Assembly (NCBI GenBank): GCA_963752855.1
Contig: CAVVZX010000020.1
Span: 37,348 to 101,347, forward strand
Source: DATJPW01 sp963752855
Lineage (GTDB): Bacteria; Desulfobacterota; Desulfomonilia; Desulfomonilales; Desulfomonilaceae
DNA: 64,000 nucleotides
Reading direction: 5' to 3'
Program-made: the position numbers and the translations under genes
Notes under the pieces: model-generated
Seen by the model: only the letters and a program-made list of their open reading frames with translations
Told to the model about the DNA's origin: nothing
The model's database searches: none
Part shown: positions 28,425-38,547 of the stretch, piece by piece
How the letters are laid out: each line of letters starts with the position of its first letter
How positions within the stretch are numbered: the stretch's first letter is position 1

Positions 28425-28783
28425 ATGATCGAAATAATGCCTAATCGAGCGGCTCGGTTTTGGCTGTCAAGGCAACCGGAATACTCACCGACGCCGATTA
28501 CAAGGACATCTGGATTCCTAAATGGAAGAGATTATCAAGGAATTCGGAGGGGTCAAAGTGCTCCTGTATATGACGCAGGACTGTGGAGGCTGGCAACTGC
28601 ATGCCGCATGGGACGATGCTGTATTCGGCCTCAAGACAGGCCTACTTTGAAAAAGTAGCTGTGGTTAGCGCAAGCAAGTGGGTGGAATGGGGTGTCAGGC
28701 TCGCCTCACACCTGATTGAGGGCGAGGCGAAGACCTTTTCCGAAGACCAGCTTGAGGAAACTTTGGACTGGATTAAAACGTAG
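28425..28783 (+). pseudogene. SpoIIAA-like (STAS/CRAL-TRIO-fold) protein with three frame changes
   Basis: Fragments in successive frames align with the SpoIIAA-like family. MIEIMPN is at the start, then VLAVKATGILTDADYKDIWI, then EEIIKEFGGVKVLLYM, GWQLHAAWDDAVFGLK, and finally EKVAVVSASKWVEWGVRLAS with EGEAKTFSEDQLEETLDWIK. The whole is about 120 residues, the normal size. Members of this family are small cytoplasmic proteins, usually of unknown function. Upstream at 28.40 kb an AAGAGAGAAAC box precedes the ATG. Confidence 0.7.
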
Positions 28784-29242
28784 CCGCTCAGGCACGTCAA
28801 GAACATCAACGATCCAATCTCAACCTCACCTCATCTGACTCTCGTCAATTTGCTTCATTTTCCTTCTGGCGATCTTTAGGGCGGATCAGTAACGAGCCTG
28901 AAATGCCCCAGGGCTTCGTGTAATCAATTCTCGGCGATTTGTACAACTGGGCCGGGGCAAGGGAAGGGGAGCGGCGAAAACATACACCTTAGTTGAGATT
29001 CCTATCTTCTCTTTCAAAAGCAGCGATCAAAAAAGCTTGAAAAGAAATTAATTTTCGTATAACTTCCCTATATGCCCCTTGACGGTTAAACAGACTATCC
29101 TTTGAAAAAGCCACGGGGGCCTTTCTCTCTTCGCTTTCCTTTTTGGTAATATCTGCTTCCCACTATCATCGCCACTATGTTTTCTGTCTTCATTTTTTGG
29201 TTGTGTCATAATCGTTTGAATCAACCAGAAAAGGGAGGGATC
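28784..29242. other. AT-rich gap without recognisable gene
   Basis: No convincing frame is seen on either strand. Confidence 0.4.
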
Positions 29243-29511
29243 ATGGAACTAGAAATTACCTGGCGAGGATAGTTAGAGTTTGGTGGGCCTATACTTGGCG
29301 CAACCTCATCGCTCTGGCTGTCGCAGCTATTATTGGAGGGATTATTGGCTTTATCCTTGGGTTTGTTGGCCATTTTATAGGTATTCCGACGAGTGTTATT
29401 CAAATAATTGGGGGTGTAATAGGTTGCTCCGTAGGCTTGATAGTCTCTCTGATTCCGATGAAGATGATCTCGGTAGAATTACGGCGAGTTTCGTCTTGTG
29501 CTGCTTCCTAG
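29243..29511 (+). pseudogene. small two-helix membrane protein, one frameshift
   Basis: ATG 29243 follows GGGAGGG and reads MELEITWRG before a stop. Shifting one base at about 29267 opens VRVWWAYTWRNLIALAVAAI, then GGIIGFILGFVGHFIG and a second helix IIGGVIGCSVGLIVSLIPMK. The product of about 89 residues has two Gly-rich helices and would be in the inner membrane. No family recognised. Confidence 0.5.
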
Positions 29512-29825
29512 TGATAGAAAATAGCAGATGTCTCCCGGAACATGGCAAAGAAGTAAAAGCCGAATCTAAAAGTGCCTTCTAAATTTCAAATTAGGACATT
29601 ATCGAACGAAGAAAAAACGGATGGGACCGAGATCCGCATTTGATGGTGTAAAGGGCGATTTCCCTCTTCTCTTCTGCCAAATTTTGGGATACCTGACTGG
29701 TATAGTGGCATTATTTTATTGGACAGATGCGCCTGCCATTTGTTTCATTCTCCGATATTGCATCATCCTGTCTGACAAACTAGATTTCCCTCTTCAATTC
29801 GGGGGAGCACTCGTTACTCAATTCC

Positions 29826-29955
29826 GCTGATGCTGGGGAAAACAATATGCCTCCCCATTTCGTGTCTTCGGGGCCTTTGGGGGGCCCTGTGATTTTCGAG
29901 GGTCAACAAAAACAGGGAATCCGGGTTGTTCCCTATTTCCCTGTCATGTTAGGGT
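29826..29955 (-). repeat. tRNA-Glu-associated repeat, copy A (hairpin part only)
   Basis: The stretch CGCTGATGCT, then GCCTCCCCATTTCG and CTTTGGGGGGCCCTG, then GGTCAACAAAAACAGGGA with CCCTATTTCCCTGTCATG matches copies B and C. It lacks the tRNA-like part found in those copies. On the minus strand the ACAGGGAA/TTCCCTGT stem followed by TTTT looks like an intrinsic terminator. Confidence 0.65.
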
Positions 29956-30222
29956 TCTGCTCTGTGTTCCCAGTGGTAGAGTCTGTGGGTCTGGGTCTTG
30001 AAAAACCAGTTCGCGCCATTTGGCTGTTCCCGAAATCACTTTACCAATCGTACTGTAGTGAATTTTCAGGCGCCTCCCGATTGCTCGTAATCTAAGAGTA
30101 ACCGAGGTCCTGTCATTTCAAGACCTGACCCCAAAATTCCGTTACAATAATATACAAAACTATATCTATTAATCCTACATCAGTTGTGGCATGACATCAC
30201 GCAGGCGAGATGCCTTTATGGT

Positions 30223-31011
30223 TCATTCCTTTGCTCCATTAGCCCGCAATATTTTTACTACCTCTGTGTGACCTTTGTAAGAAGCAGCCCTCAGTGCTGT
30301 ATTTCCATCCTTGTCCTGGGCATTTACATCCGCTTTGTTAGCCAGCAATGTTTTTACAACCTCGAGGTGTCCTTCGTAAGATGCAAGAATCAGCGCTGTA
30401 CCTTCAAAGTTGCTCTTGGCATTTACATCCGCTTTGTTGGCCAGCAATGTTTTTACAACCTCAAGGTGTCCTTTGCCAGACGCTGGAATCAGTGCCGTAA
30501 TTCCATCCTTGTCCTTGGCATTTACATCCGCTTTGTTAGCCAGCAATGTTTTTACAACCTCGACGTGTCCTTGGTAAGATGCATGCATCAGCGCTGTAAT
30601 TCCATCCTTGTCCTTGGCGTCTACATCCGCTTTGTTAGCCAGCAATGTTTTTACAACCTCTCCGTGCCCCTTCATAGATGCAGCCATCAGTGCTGTATTT
30701 CCATCCTTGTCCTTGGCATTTACATCCGCTTTGTTGGCCAGCAATGTTTTTACAACCTCAAGGTGTCCCATAACAGATGCAGGCATCAGTGCTGTAATTC
30801 CATCCTTGCCCTTGGCATTTACATCTACCCCCTCTGTCAAAAGACTATTCACTTTCGCTAAATCACCCTCACCAGAAGCCTCAATCAATTTCCCAGTTTT
30901 ATCTTCGGCTTGAATATCGTTCAATCCGATTACGAGCATTATGGCTAATCCAAAGACCATAGTCTTTATTGAACTAGTAGCCATCTCGTGTCTTTTTAGA
31001 AACGTCATCAT
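30223..31011 (-). CDS. exported ankyrin-repeat protein, 262 aa
   Basis: ATG 31011 follows GAGGAGAT. A signal peptide or anchor (residues 15-36, SSIKTMVFGLAIMLVIGLND) precedes about seven ankyrin repeats of 33 residues. The repeats share DGITALMPAS, GHLEVVKTLLANKADVNA and KDKDG. At DNA level the 99-base units are nearly identical, so the array is recently amplified or homogenised. Ankyrin arrays bind protein partners. The gene lies between tRNA-Glu-type repeats A and B in AT-rich DNA, suggesting accessory cargo. The partner and role are unknown. Confidence 0.88.
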   Translation of the reverse strand: MMTFLKRHEMATSSIKTMVFGLAIMLVIGLNDIQAEDKTGKLIEASGEGDLAKVNSLLTEGVDVNAKGKDGITALMPASVMGHLEVVKTLLANKADVNAKDKDGNTALMAASMKGHGEVVKTLLANKADVDAKDKDGITALMHASYQGHVEVVKTLLANKADVNAKDKDGITALIPASGKGHLEVVKTLLANKADVNAKSNFEGTALILASYEGHLEVVKTLLANKADVNAQDKDGNTALRAASYKGHTEVVKILRANGAKE

Positions 31012-31068
31012 ATCTCCTCTCAGTTTCGCGGATTTTGGGAAATTCAGGGCGACACCTTACACAATATC

Positions 31069-31262
31069 GCTGATGCTCGGGGGAAAAATATCCCTCCCCA
31101 TTTCGCCTAGGCACACTTGGGGGACCCTGGATTCTGAGGTCAACGAAAACAGGGAAGTCGGCGCTTCCCATCTTCCCCGTTAAATCACTGTCTTGTTTTG
31201 GCGCCCCCAAGGGGATTCGAACCCCTGTCGCCGGCGTGAAGGGCGGCCCACCCACCTAATGA
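31069..31262 (-). repeat. tRNA-Glu 3'-half pseudogene plus terminator, copy B
   Basis: Read on the minus strand, 31250 down to 31198 gives a tRNA-Glu(UUC)-like 3' half. It shows an anticodon-loop remnant CCCTTCACGCC, then GACAGGGGTTCGAATCCCCT as T-arm and GGGGGCGCCA as acceptor end. The anticodon stem-loop lacks a base and no D-arm or 5' acceptor strand is recognisable, so it is not a functional tRNA. A hairpin ending in CTTCCCTGTTTTC follows, like the terminator of a tRNA operon. The conserved block extends to about 31069. Confidence 0.75.
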
Positions 31263-31779
31263 TGTCAACATCTTACGTCATATCACGGCCGATTCAGCTT
31301 CGCCAATCAGCTTATATATCAGCTAGCTAGTTATATCAACAAAGGGCCCTTCGGGGGCCCTGGGATTTTGGCTGGGTTTCTAATAATCCACAGTAGCGGG
31401 ATTTCTTGTTCTCTGGCTACTCACTGTCTCCGGCTGGACCGTCCGGTCCTTCCTCAAGCCTTGGAATTCTCCCGGAGTGGCCACGGACCTCATCGAAATT
31501 TAGAGAAACGCTATAATTTCAAATCCACGATTCGAGAGTAATAGCTTAACTTATTAATTTAGTTGACTATTTGTGCTATTATAAAGTGTATCACTCTATG
31601 GTATACATATCTTACTCATAATATCAGTGTATTACCGTTTTTTTGTTGACAACATTAGAAAAAACGATTAGGCAAGATACTAACCCCCTGTTCACCAATT
31701 CATAGGCATCGCTTTTCTGAATTGACGCTCCTTCCCTCCGGCAAGGACCGGGAAACGAGGAAATTTCCGGAGTATCCAC
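31263..31779. other. regulatory gap before the MerR gene
   Basis: No gene is visible. The interval 31540-31660 is strongly AT-rich and contains TTGACT near 31562 and TTGACA near 31646, either of which could be a -35 box, but no good -10 is placed at the right distance. Confidence 0.35.
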
Positions 31780-32506
31780 GTGAAGATCAGCGATCTGGTT
31801 AAACGAACACAAGTCTCAAAGGAAACCATCCATTACTATGTCCGCGAGGGGCTGATTCCACGCCCCCGGAAATTTGCCAAGAATCTAGCTAGTTATAATG
31901 AGAGCTATGTAGAACGAATCCGCCTCATAAAGGAACTCCAGGACCATCATTTCCTCCCTCTTTCGCTCATCAAGAAAATTCTCAAATATCAGAAGGGCTC
32001 ACCGGAAAGGAAACCGCTCCTTCAAGTTCAAACCGACTACTTCCGGCCTGTTGATAAGCTGCTACCGGCTGAAGTCATCGGAGAAGAGGACTTTGTGAAG
32101 AACACCGGTCTTGGTCTCAAATGGCTCGCGCGTTTGGAAGAATGGCAAGTCATCACCCCGGAGATTCGGGGGGACCAGAAGGTCTATTCTCAGGACGATG
32201 TCATACTGGGCAGGGTCGTGGTGGACATGGATAAGATGGGATTGGGGCCGAAACAAGGTTTCGATGCAGCGGCGCTGAAATACTACGGCGAAGCATTCCG
32301 GAAAATTGCCGGCAAAGTCACACAAGTACTTCTTGCAGGGCGTGTCGGGCAAGGTCACCCCTTTGGAATATTCCCAAAAAAGCGCCCAGGCAACAGAGAT
32401 CATGAGCGTGTTCTTCTATCATTTTTATCGAAAGTTGGTTCGTAAAGAGGCTAACCGCACTCTGGCTGACATGGAATCCAAGACCAAGACAAAGAGTAGC
32501 CTCTGA
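31780..32506 (+). pseudogene. MerR-family transcriptional regulator, one frameshift near the end
   Basis: The start is GTG 31780. KISDLVKRTQVSKETIHYYV is a MerR helix-turn-helix, with REGLIPRPRKFAKN as the wing and a dimerisation helix after residue 60. A second MerR-like segment (LGLKWLARLEEWQVITPEIR) follows. Near 32310 the frame changes and continues as YSQKSAQATEIMSVFFYHFY to 32506. Total about 240 residues. It lies directly upstream of the MFS/acyl-CoA cassette on the same strand and probably controls it, sensing an organic acid or its CoA ester (inference). Confidence 0.75.
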
Positions 32507-32650
32507 CACTAACCGCCTCGCGGAACCCGGTCGGCCACGGGCCGCCCTACTATAGCTCTCGAAAGAATTTGATGAAGAGTATTGCAGCAGAAATACTGAA
32601 TCCGCATGCAGTGAAATCTCGGACATGTAGCTGAAGGGAGGGGCTCGATC

Positions 32651-33991
32651 ATGCAACAACAAGCATTGAGAGTTGAACCGGTGGAGGCCGTTCCGGAGAA
32701 GACCAAATTTGAGGTGGGCGGGAGAAGAGCGAAATACGTCCTAATCATCTGCTGTCTTCTTTACGCGATCAATTGGATGGATCGTCAGGTATTTTCGGTT
32801 GTTGCAGCGCCGATGATGGTGGCGCTTAAGCTGTCGAAAACACAAGTGGGATGGATCCAGAACTTCTTTCTATTGAGCATCGGTTTATTTGCGATCCCTG
32901 TTTCCTATCTGGTGGACCGCTGGAGCAGGAAAAAGGGAATCAGCTTGATGGCGATATTGTGGAGCGGGGCGACATTTGTGACCGGCCTGGGTACAGGCTT
33001 CGCGAGCGTCGTTATCCCTCGCATCGGCGTCGGCGTCGGCGAGGCGGGATTCGGTCCCGGCGGAACAGCTTTGATCGGCGCCTCGTACAAGCCGGAAGAA
33101 AGGGGACACAAGCTTGGAATTTTCAACATGTTCATAGCCCTGGGTATCGTCGCCGGATTGCTGCTGGGCGGCTTTTTTGCTCAGAGGTGGGGTTGGGCTG
33201 CGCCGTTTTTCGTTTTCGCTGTGCCGGGTGTGATTCTGGGTATCCTGGCGCTATTCATGCAAGATTACCCTACCCGCCCGAAAGTGGAGACAGGAGTAAG
33301 CTTCTGGCAAAGTTTCGTAGCGCTCTGGAAGATACCGACTCTCCGCTGGCTTTACATAGGTTTCGGGCTGTACATGTTGACGATCATGGCCGTGGCGCAT
33401 TGGAACGTCGCTCTGTTGATTTTTAGATTTAAACTGAGAGTCGATCAGGCTTCGCTCATCATGGCGAGCATCCTCCTATTGTCATTATTTGCCTATCCTC
33501 TGGGCGGATGGATTTCCGACAAGTGGGAAAAAAGGCGTCCAGGCGGGAGAATGCGCTATGCCGCGCTCTGTTCGTTGGGAGGAGCGGTGAGCGCGGTTCT
33601 CTACCTGTACGTCACTTTTATCCTGTACACCGGGACTTTCGGAGAGCTGGGCGCATTGCTCATCATCGGAATCTTATTTTACCTCCTGCACTCCCTCATT
33701 ATTGCCGGTGTGGGAGGTCCCGTCGGCGCCACAACCCAGATGGTCGTGCCGACTCATCTGAAGTCGTTGTCCTTCGGCATAGCCATGACCAGCATGTACG
33801 CTCTGGGCGGCGGCTGGGGTTCCGGAATCGCCGGGATGATCGCGGATTCGGTTGGAACAGGAAAGCCGGGCGACTGGCTGGGGCTAGCGTATGGGACTAT
33901 GGCCGTGTGTACGGTGGCGGTCCTGGCGTCATTGTGCTGGTGGCGGTCGGCTTACCATTATCAGACCGATATAAAAAAGGCGCAGCAATAG
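32651..33991 (+). CDS. MFS transporter of the spinster/anion-cation type, 446 aa
   Basis: Twelve hydrophobic helices are predicted. The motifs INWMDRQVFSVVAAPMM in helix 1, YLVDRWSRKKGISLMA (the MFS loop 2-3 signature) and GVGVGEAGFGPGGTALIGAS in helix 4 are typical of the spinster-like branch. The start ATG 32651 follows GGGAGGGG. The frame is intact. Located upstream of acyl-CoA-forming and beta-oxidation enzymes, it is likely the uptake carrier for the organic acid they degrade (inference). Confidence 0.85.
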   Translation: MQQQALRVEPVEAVPEKTKFEVGGRRAKYVLIICCLLYAINWMDRQVFSVVAAPMMVALKLSKTQVGWIQNFFLLSIGLFAIPVSYLVDRWSRKKGISLMAILWSGATFVTGLGTGFASVVIPRIGVGVGEAGFGPGGTALIGASYKPEERGHKLGIFNMFIALGIVAGLLLGGFFAQRWGWAAPFFVFAVPGVILGILALFMQDYPTRPKVETGVSFWQSFVALWKIPTLRWLYIGFGLYMLTIMAVAHWNVALLIFRFKLRVDQASLIMASILLLSLFAYPLGGWISDKWEKRRPGGRMRYAALCSLGGAVSAVLYLYVTFILYTGTFGELGALLIIGILFYLLHSLIIAGVGGPVGATTQMVVPTHLKSLSFGIAMTSMYALGGGWGSGIAGMIADSVGTGKPGDWLGLAYGTMAVCTVAVLASLCWWRSAYHYQTDIKKAQQ

Positions 33992-34042
33992 TCGGCGACT
34001 ATGTTGCATCCACAACATTCTTAAATAAGTGAGGATTTGGTC

Positions 34043-35156
34043 ATGATTAAATCGAGACTGTGTGAGAAAGTCGGAATCAAGTACCCGATTATCCAGGCGG
34101 GAATGGGTCCTTTCAGCAACAACAACCTCTGTGTAGCTTCAGCAAATTCAGGTGTGCTGGGCCTGCTCTCTACCGGCGGTTTGTTCAGCAAAGCAGGATC
34201 AACCTTGGATTTACAAGAGTTTTGTGGAAACGGCGGAAGCCGATTACGACGATGATATAGCCACAGTTACGGAAAAGGTCTTGAAGCGGACCTATCGCCT
34301 GACCAAAGACAAAGGGGGCATTTTCGGAATAAATGTGATGGTTTCAGCCGAAGTGAAGCATTTTTCCGAGATCATAATCGATACCGCTATACGGGTCCGG
34401 AAAGAAAATCCCGGTATGGAAAATCACTTCAAGGTGATCTTTACCTCAGCCGGCGATCCTGTCGGCTGGCGGGACAGGATAAAGGACGCGGGCTTCACCT
34501 GGATGCATGTTGTCCCCTCGGTCAAAGGCGCTCTGCGTTGCAAAAAGGCAGGTGTAGATGTGATCGTTGCGTCCGGCCATGAAGGAGGATTCCACACTTC
34601 GTGGGAACCGATCCACTCCATGATTCTTCTGCCTGCCGTGGTCGAGGCGGTATCCGACGAAAATACCCTGGTATGCGGCGCAGGCGGTTTCTGCGACGGC
34701 AAGACTCTGGCTGCGGCCCTGGTCTTGGGCGCGGATGGAGCCCAGATGGGGACACGTTTTCTGGCAACGCAGGAGAGCGATTTCCACCAGATATGGAAAC
34801 AGGGCGTTGTAGACGCACAGGACCGAGGGACCCTCGTGGCCCGCGGCTTTGTCGGTCCAGCCCGATGGTTGAAGACCCCAAGAAGCCTCGAGCACCAGAA
34901 GAACACACTTCAGAAGTCGCCCGGAGTCTTCCTCGGCGCTCCCGATGATTATTCCAATGTTGACATGTCTTTGATCAAATTCGAGATAGAGTCTATTCGA
35001 GCCGCCTATGAAGGCAATAAGGAAAAAGCTCTCTTAGCTGCCGGGGAAGCGGCTCAGCGGATCCAGGATATGCCTAAGATCAACGACATGGTTCAGGAGA
35101 TTGTTACGGAAGCGGAAGATATCCTGCAGAGCATCCGAACAAAATACCTGGCTTAG
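34043..35156 (+). pseudogene. nitronate monooxygenase / NPD-family flavoprotein, one frameshift
   Basis: From ATG 34043 (GAGGA box at 34031) the sequence KVGIKYPIIQAGMGPFSNNN is the FMN-barrel N-terminus. The frame changes near 34205 (one base short before PWIYKSFVETAEADYDDD). It continues with VDVIVASGHEGGFHT, the catalytic-His region, and VCGAGGFCDGKTLAAALVLG and GAQMGTRFLATQES, the FMN phosphate-binding motifs. About 370 residues. In acyl-CoA gene clusters such proteins often act as oxidoreductases of unknown substrate rather than true nitronate oxygenases. Confidence 0.83.
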
Positions 35157-35247
35157 GAATGGTGCGTGAAAGGGTCTTGAAGATCGATCAGCCGGGCTTT
35201 TTTTGCCGAGCAGTCAGCGATGAGAAAGCCGACCAGGAGGTACGAAA

Positions 35248-36750
35248 ATGAATATTGCCGAATTGGGGTTGAAAAGTCTTGAAACAGGCGAACATACGAG
35301 CATCATTTTTGAAGGGCAAGAAATCACGAATCAACAGATGAACCGTGCATCCAACAAGCTGGGTAATGCCCTGAAAAAATTGGGCGTTCAGCGAGGCGAC
35401 CGGGTTATCCTGCAGATGCCGAACTGTCCGGAAGTGCTCCAGAGTTTTCAGGCCATCTGGAAGATCGGCGCTGTTATCGTTCCCATCAGCTATCAGGTCG
35501 GTCAGGAAGAGATCAATTTCATTTATCAGGATGCCGGAGCCACTGCGGTCATTACCTCACCCGAATTTTACGAGAAGGTCAAGATAGCAAGGACAAAGGA
35601 GCCAGCGCTGGACAGAGTAATTATTGTCGGTCCTGAAGCGCCCGCCGAGCGCCTTTCTGTTTCAGAAGCTTGTGGATGATGCTTCGGACGAGTTGGAGAT
35701 GGTGGAAACTTCGGATGATGAAACTGCTGTCCTCGTTTACACGTCCGGAACCACGGGAACTCCGAAAGGAGTCATGCTGACCCATTCAGGGCTCCGCTTC
35801 GCGGCAGTGTCACAGCAGGAATCGTGCAATGCTTCCGCAGGACCTGGTGACCATCGCCATCCTACCGCTTTGTCATGCTTTCGGCATCGCGATGATGAAC
35901 GGGGCCTTCCTTCGCCTTCACGGCAAGGTCGTGCTCATGCGGCAGTTCAACCTGGAAAATTTCTTTGAGAATGTCCAGAAATATAGGGTCCAGAGTGTGC
36001 CTGCGGTTCCGACCATGTACGTCTATATGACGATGTACCCCGATCCCAAGAAATATGACCTTAGTTCCGTGAAAATATGGCTCAGCGGTTCCGCTCCCCT
36101 GTCCTCGGAAACAAGTCAGAGGTTCAAGGAAAAATTCGGCGGTGAAATTGTGCAGGGTTGGGGCTTGACTGAAACAGGCGGCAACAATACCAGCAACGTT
36201 CACGTTCCCAACAGGATAGGATCCATCGGTAAGCCCATGAACGGGATCGAGATGAAGGTCTTCGACGACAACCAGAACGAAATGCCGCAAGGCCGGGAAG
36301 GCGAAATAGTTGTCGGCGGGCCGGTGGTTATGAAGGGTTATTGGAATCGTCCCGAGATGACGGCTGAGATTGTCCGCAATGGCTGGCTCCATACGGGCGA
36401 CATCGGTTACATGGATCAGGATGGCTACTTTTTCATCACGGACCGGAAAAAGGACATCATTATCAAGGGTGGAGAAAATATATCGCCTCGAAGCATCGAG
36501 GAGGTCCTATACAATCATCCCGCAGTCGCTGAAGCCGCCGTCGTGGGGATGAAGGACACGGTCTATGGGGAAGACATCAAGGCATTCGTGACGTTAAAAC
36601 CCGGAAATACTGCCGGCGCCCGAAGAGCTAATCGAGTTCTGCCAGGGCAAGCTCAAGAGGTTCCTTGTCCCCAAGGAGCTCGTTATCATTCAGGCAATGC
36701 CTAAAACGCTGGTCGGCAAGATTTTGAAGAAGGAATTGCGAAAGATGTGA
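35248..36750 (+). pseudogene. acyl-CoA synthetase (AMP-dependent ligase), three frame changes
   Basis: The start ATG 35248 follows AGGAGG. Fragment 1 has the N-terminal domain (RGDRVILQMPNCPEVLQSFQ). After a change near 35650, VLVYTSGTTGTPKGVMLTHS is the P-loop A3 motif. A second change near 35825 leads to the A5 motif QGWGLTETGG, A7 WLHTGDIGYMDQDGYFFI and A8 DRKKDIIIKGGENISPRSIE. A third near 36615 leads to ELIEFCQGKLKRFLVPKELV and the A10 lysine region PKTLVGKILKKELRK. About 500 residues, all core motifs present. It activates a carboxylic acid to its CoA ester for the thiolase and dehydrogenase downstream. Confidence 0.87.
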
Positions 36751-36819
36751 AGAAAAGGGAATCCCGAGCGGCGCCAGGGGAACTCACGAGAGCGGCGGCC
36801 TCCGTGGGTCGTGTTTACT

Positions 36820-37125
36820 TCTCGTTCCCAGGCTCCGCCTGGGAATGCATGACCTGGAGGCTCCGCCTCCATTGTAGGCCGGAGTTCCAGACAGCTACCG
36901 GGCAGAGCCCGGAAGATATGGGTTCCCAGGCAGAGCCTGGGAACCAGGAAAAGATTCCGGCGGCCATAGGCCGCCCTACCCTTACTGACGACTCCATGAT
37001 CGGGGTTGCAGGGAGGGGGACGTGGAGGGACTTTTTTCGAAAGGTCTCTCCACGCAAACATTCTTAAGGAAATCGCTCGAATTGGGTTACACGAGAGAGC
37101 CCTCGGACTACCTGCGGAGGATGTC
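36820..37125. repeat. cluster of palindromic repeats between ligase and thiolase
   Basis: Three classes lie side by side. GTTCCCAGGC(T)CCGCCTGGGAA-type palindromes occur at 36822-36845 and again at 36930-36952. A GGCGGCCATAGGCCGCC unit is at 36958-36978. A 34-base hairpin CGTGGAGGGAC...GTCTCTCCACG is at 37021-37054. The last is followed by GAGAGCCCTCGGACTACC with CTGCGGAGG, which resembles the second hairpin of the two-hairpin repeat at 11040-11065. The rest of the gap has no gene. Confidence 0.65.
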
Positions 37126-37164
37126 CAAGCTTTTTTCTAAATTTACAAAACAGGACGGTAAAGC

Positions 37165-38374
37165 ATGAATAAAAGAGAAGTCGTATTTGTTGACGGTGTC
37201 AGGACCGCGTTTGGGACATTGGGACGTACACTGCGGTATTTAACGATGGAGGAACTCGCGGGGCTGGCTTTGAAGGGCCTGGCGGAAAAGACCAAGATTG
37301 CAGAGAAAGCGCATGTGGATACTGTTTTTTGCGGGTCTGCCATTGGCGGCACATCCGCCCTGAATCCCGCCCGCTGGGCCGTCTTAGCCTCCGGCCTGCC
37401 TATGACCACTGCCGCGTCTTATATAGAGATGCAGTGCGGGTCTGCAATCGACAGCATCAATCATGCAGCATGGCGTATCATTGCCGATCAGGCGGACATC
37501 GTCATCGCTGGCGGTATGGAATCCTACAGCCAGGCTTGCCGCAAATTCTCCATGGCGACCGAGCCGTTCAAGATGATCCCGCCCATGCCGGTTCAGGGTT
37601 CCTTTTCTCCCACCAAGGACCCTGCTACCTTCAACATGGGATTGACCGCTGAAGCCTTGCAAGAGATGTACAACATCCCCAGGCAGGAGCAGGATGAGTT
37701 ACAGTTTCCGCAGCCAGGCGCTCGCAAGGAAAGCGATCGACGCCGGGTACTTTGTTGAGGAGATAGTGCCGGTAATGGTCTCCACCGGGAAAAAGACACC
37801 TCCCATTGAATTCAAGGTCGACGAACATCCTCGTGAAACATCGATGGAGGCGCTTGCAGCGCTGCCGACGGTATTCAAGGAAAACGGGACGGTCACGGCC
37901 GGAAACTCGTCCGGACGTAACGACGGCGCGGCTTTCGTGCTCATGATGGTAAGAGAGAAGGCAATCGAGCTGGGATACACACCGATGGCCAAATGGCTGA
38001 GCGGCGGAGATTATGGTGTGGATCCAAAAATCATGGGAATCGCGCCTGCTCATGCGATTCCTCAGGCATTAAAGCGCGCCGGCCTCAAGCTGTCGGATAT
38101 GGAGGTCATGGAGTGCAACGAGGCCTTTGCGGCGCAGAATCTCGCGGTTATCAGGGAACTCGAGAACCAGACGGGCGACAAGATCGATATGAATAAATGG
38201 AACCCGAACGGCGGCGCCATCGCATTCGGTCATCCGAATGGCGCTTCGGGAGTCCGTATTGGCCTCCTGGCTATGAAAGAGCTTATCCGAAGAGGAGGAA
38301 AATACGGTTTCTTCAGTTCCTGCTGCGGCGGCGGACTCGGCGTAGCCACGATTATAGAGAATCTTCAGCGCTGA
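37165..38374 (+). pseudogene. thiolase (acetyl-CoA C-acyltransferase), one frameshift
   Basis: The N-terminal VVFVDGVRTAFGTLGRTLRY and nucleophile segment YIEMQCGSAIDSIN (Cys near residue 90) lie in the first frame. A one-base shift near 37697 follows QEQDE. The rest gives VTAGNSSGRNDGAA, MECNEAFAAQNLAVIREL, GAIAFGHPNGASGVR (catalytic His) and the C-terminal SSCCGGGLGVA with the second catalytic Cys. About 402 residues, standard. Thiolases cleave 3-ketoacyl-CoA to acetyl-CoA and shortened acyl-CoA, the last step of beta-oxidation. Confidence 0.9.
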
Positions 38375-38547
38375 AATTGAAAAACGCATGATAAGGTAGG
38401 GAGCTTGGCCAAGGTGAAGCGGAACCTATACTTCAACGTCCGGAACATCGACTGGACGATGAAGGGATGAACTGCATCAGCCCGAGCAAGCTGCTGGATA
38501 AAGGCCATAAGAAGAGATCCAAAAAAACAGCAGGAGGAGACTGAAAT

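Noticed and set aside
30325..30830. Regularly spaced DNA repeats resembling a CRISPR array
   Set aside because: The period is 99 bases with no unique spacers, and the repeats translate in frame as ankyrin units of the minus-strand gene.
31195..31262. Functional tRNA-Glu gene
   Set aside because: Only the 3' half is present; the anticodon stem-loop lacks a base and no D-arm or 5' acceptor strand is recognisable.
32515..32556. GGTCGGCCACGGGCCGCCCTAC considered as an operator of the MFS gene
   Set aside because: The same unit recurs near 36958-36981 in another context, so it is better seen as a dispersed palindromic repeat.
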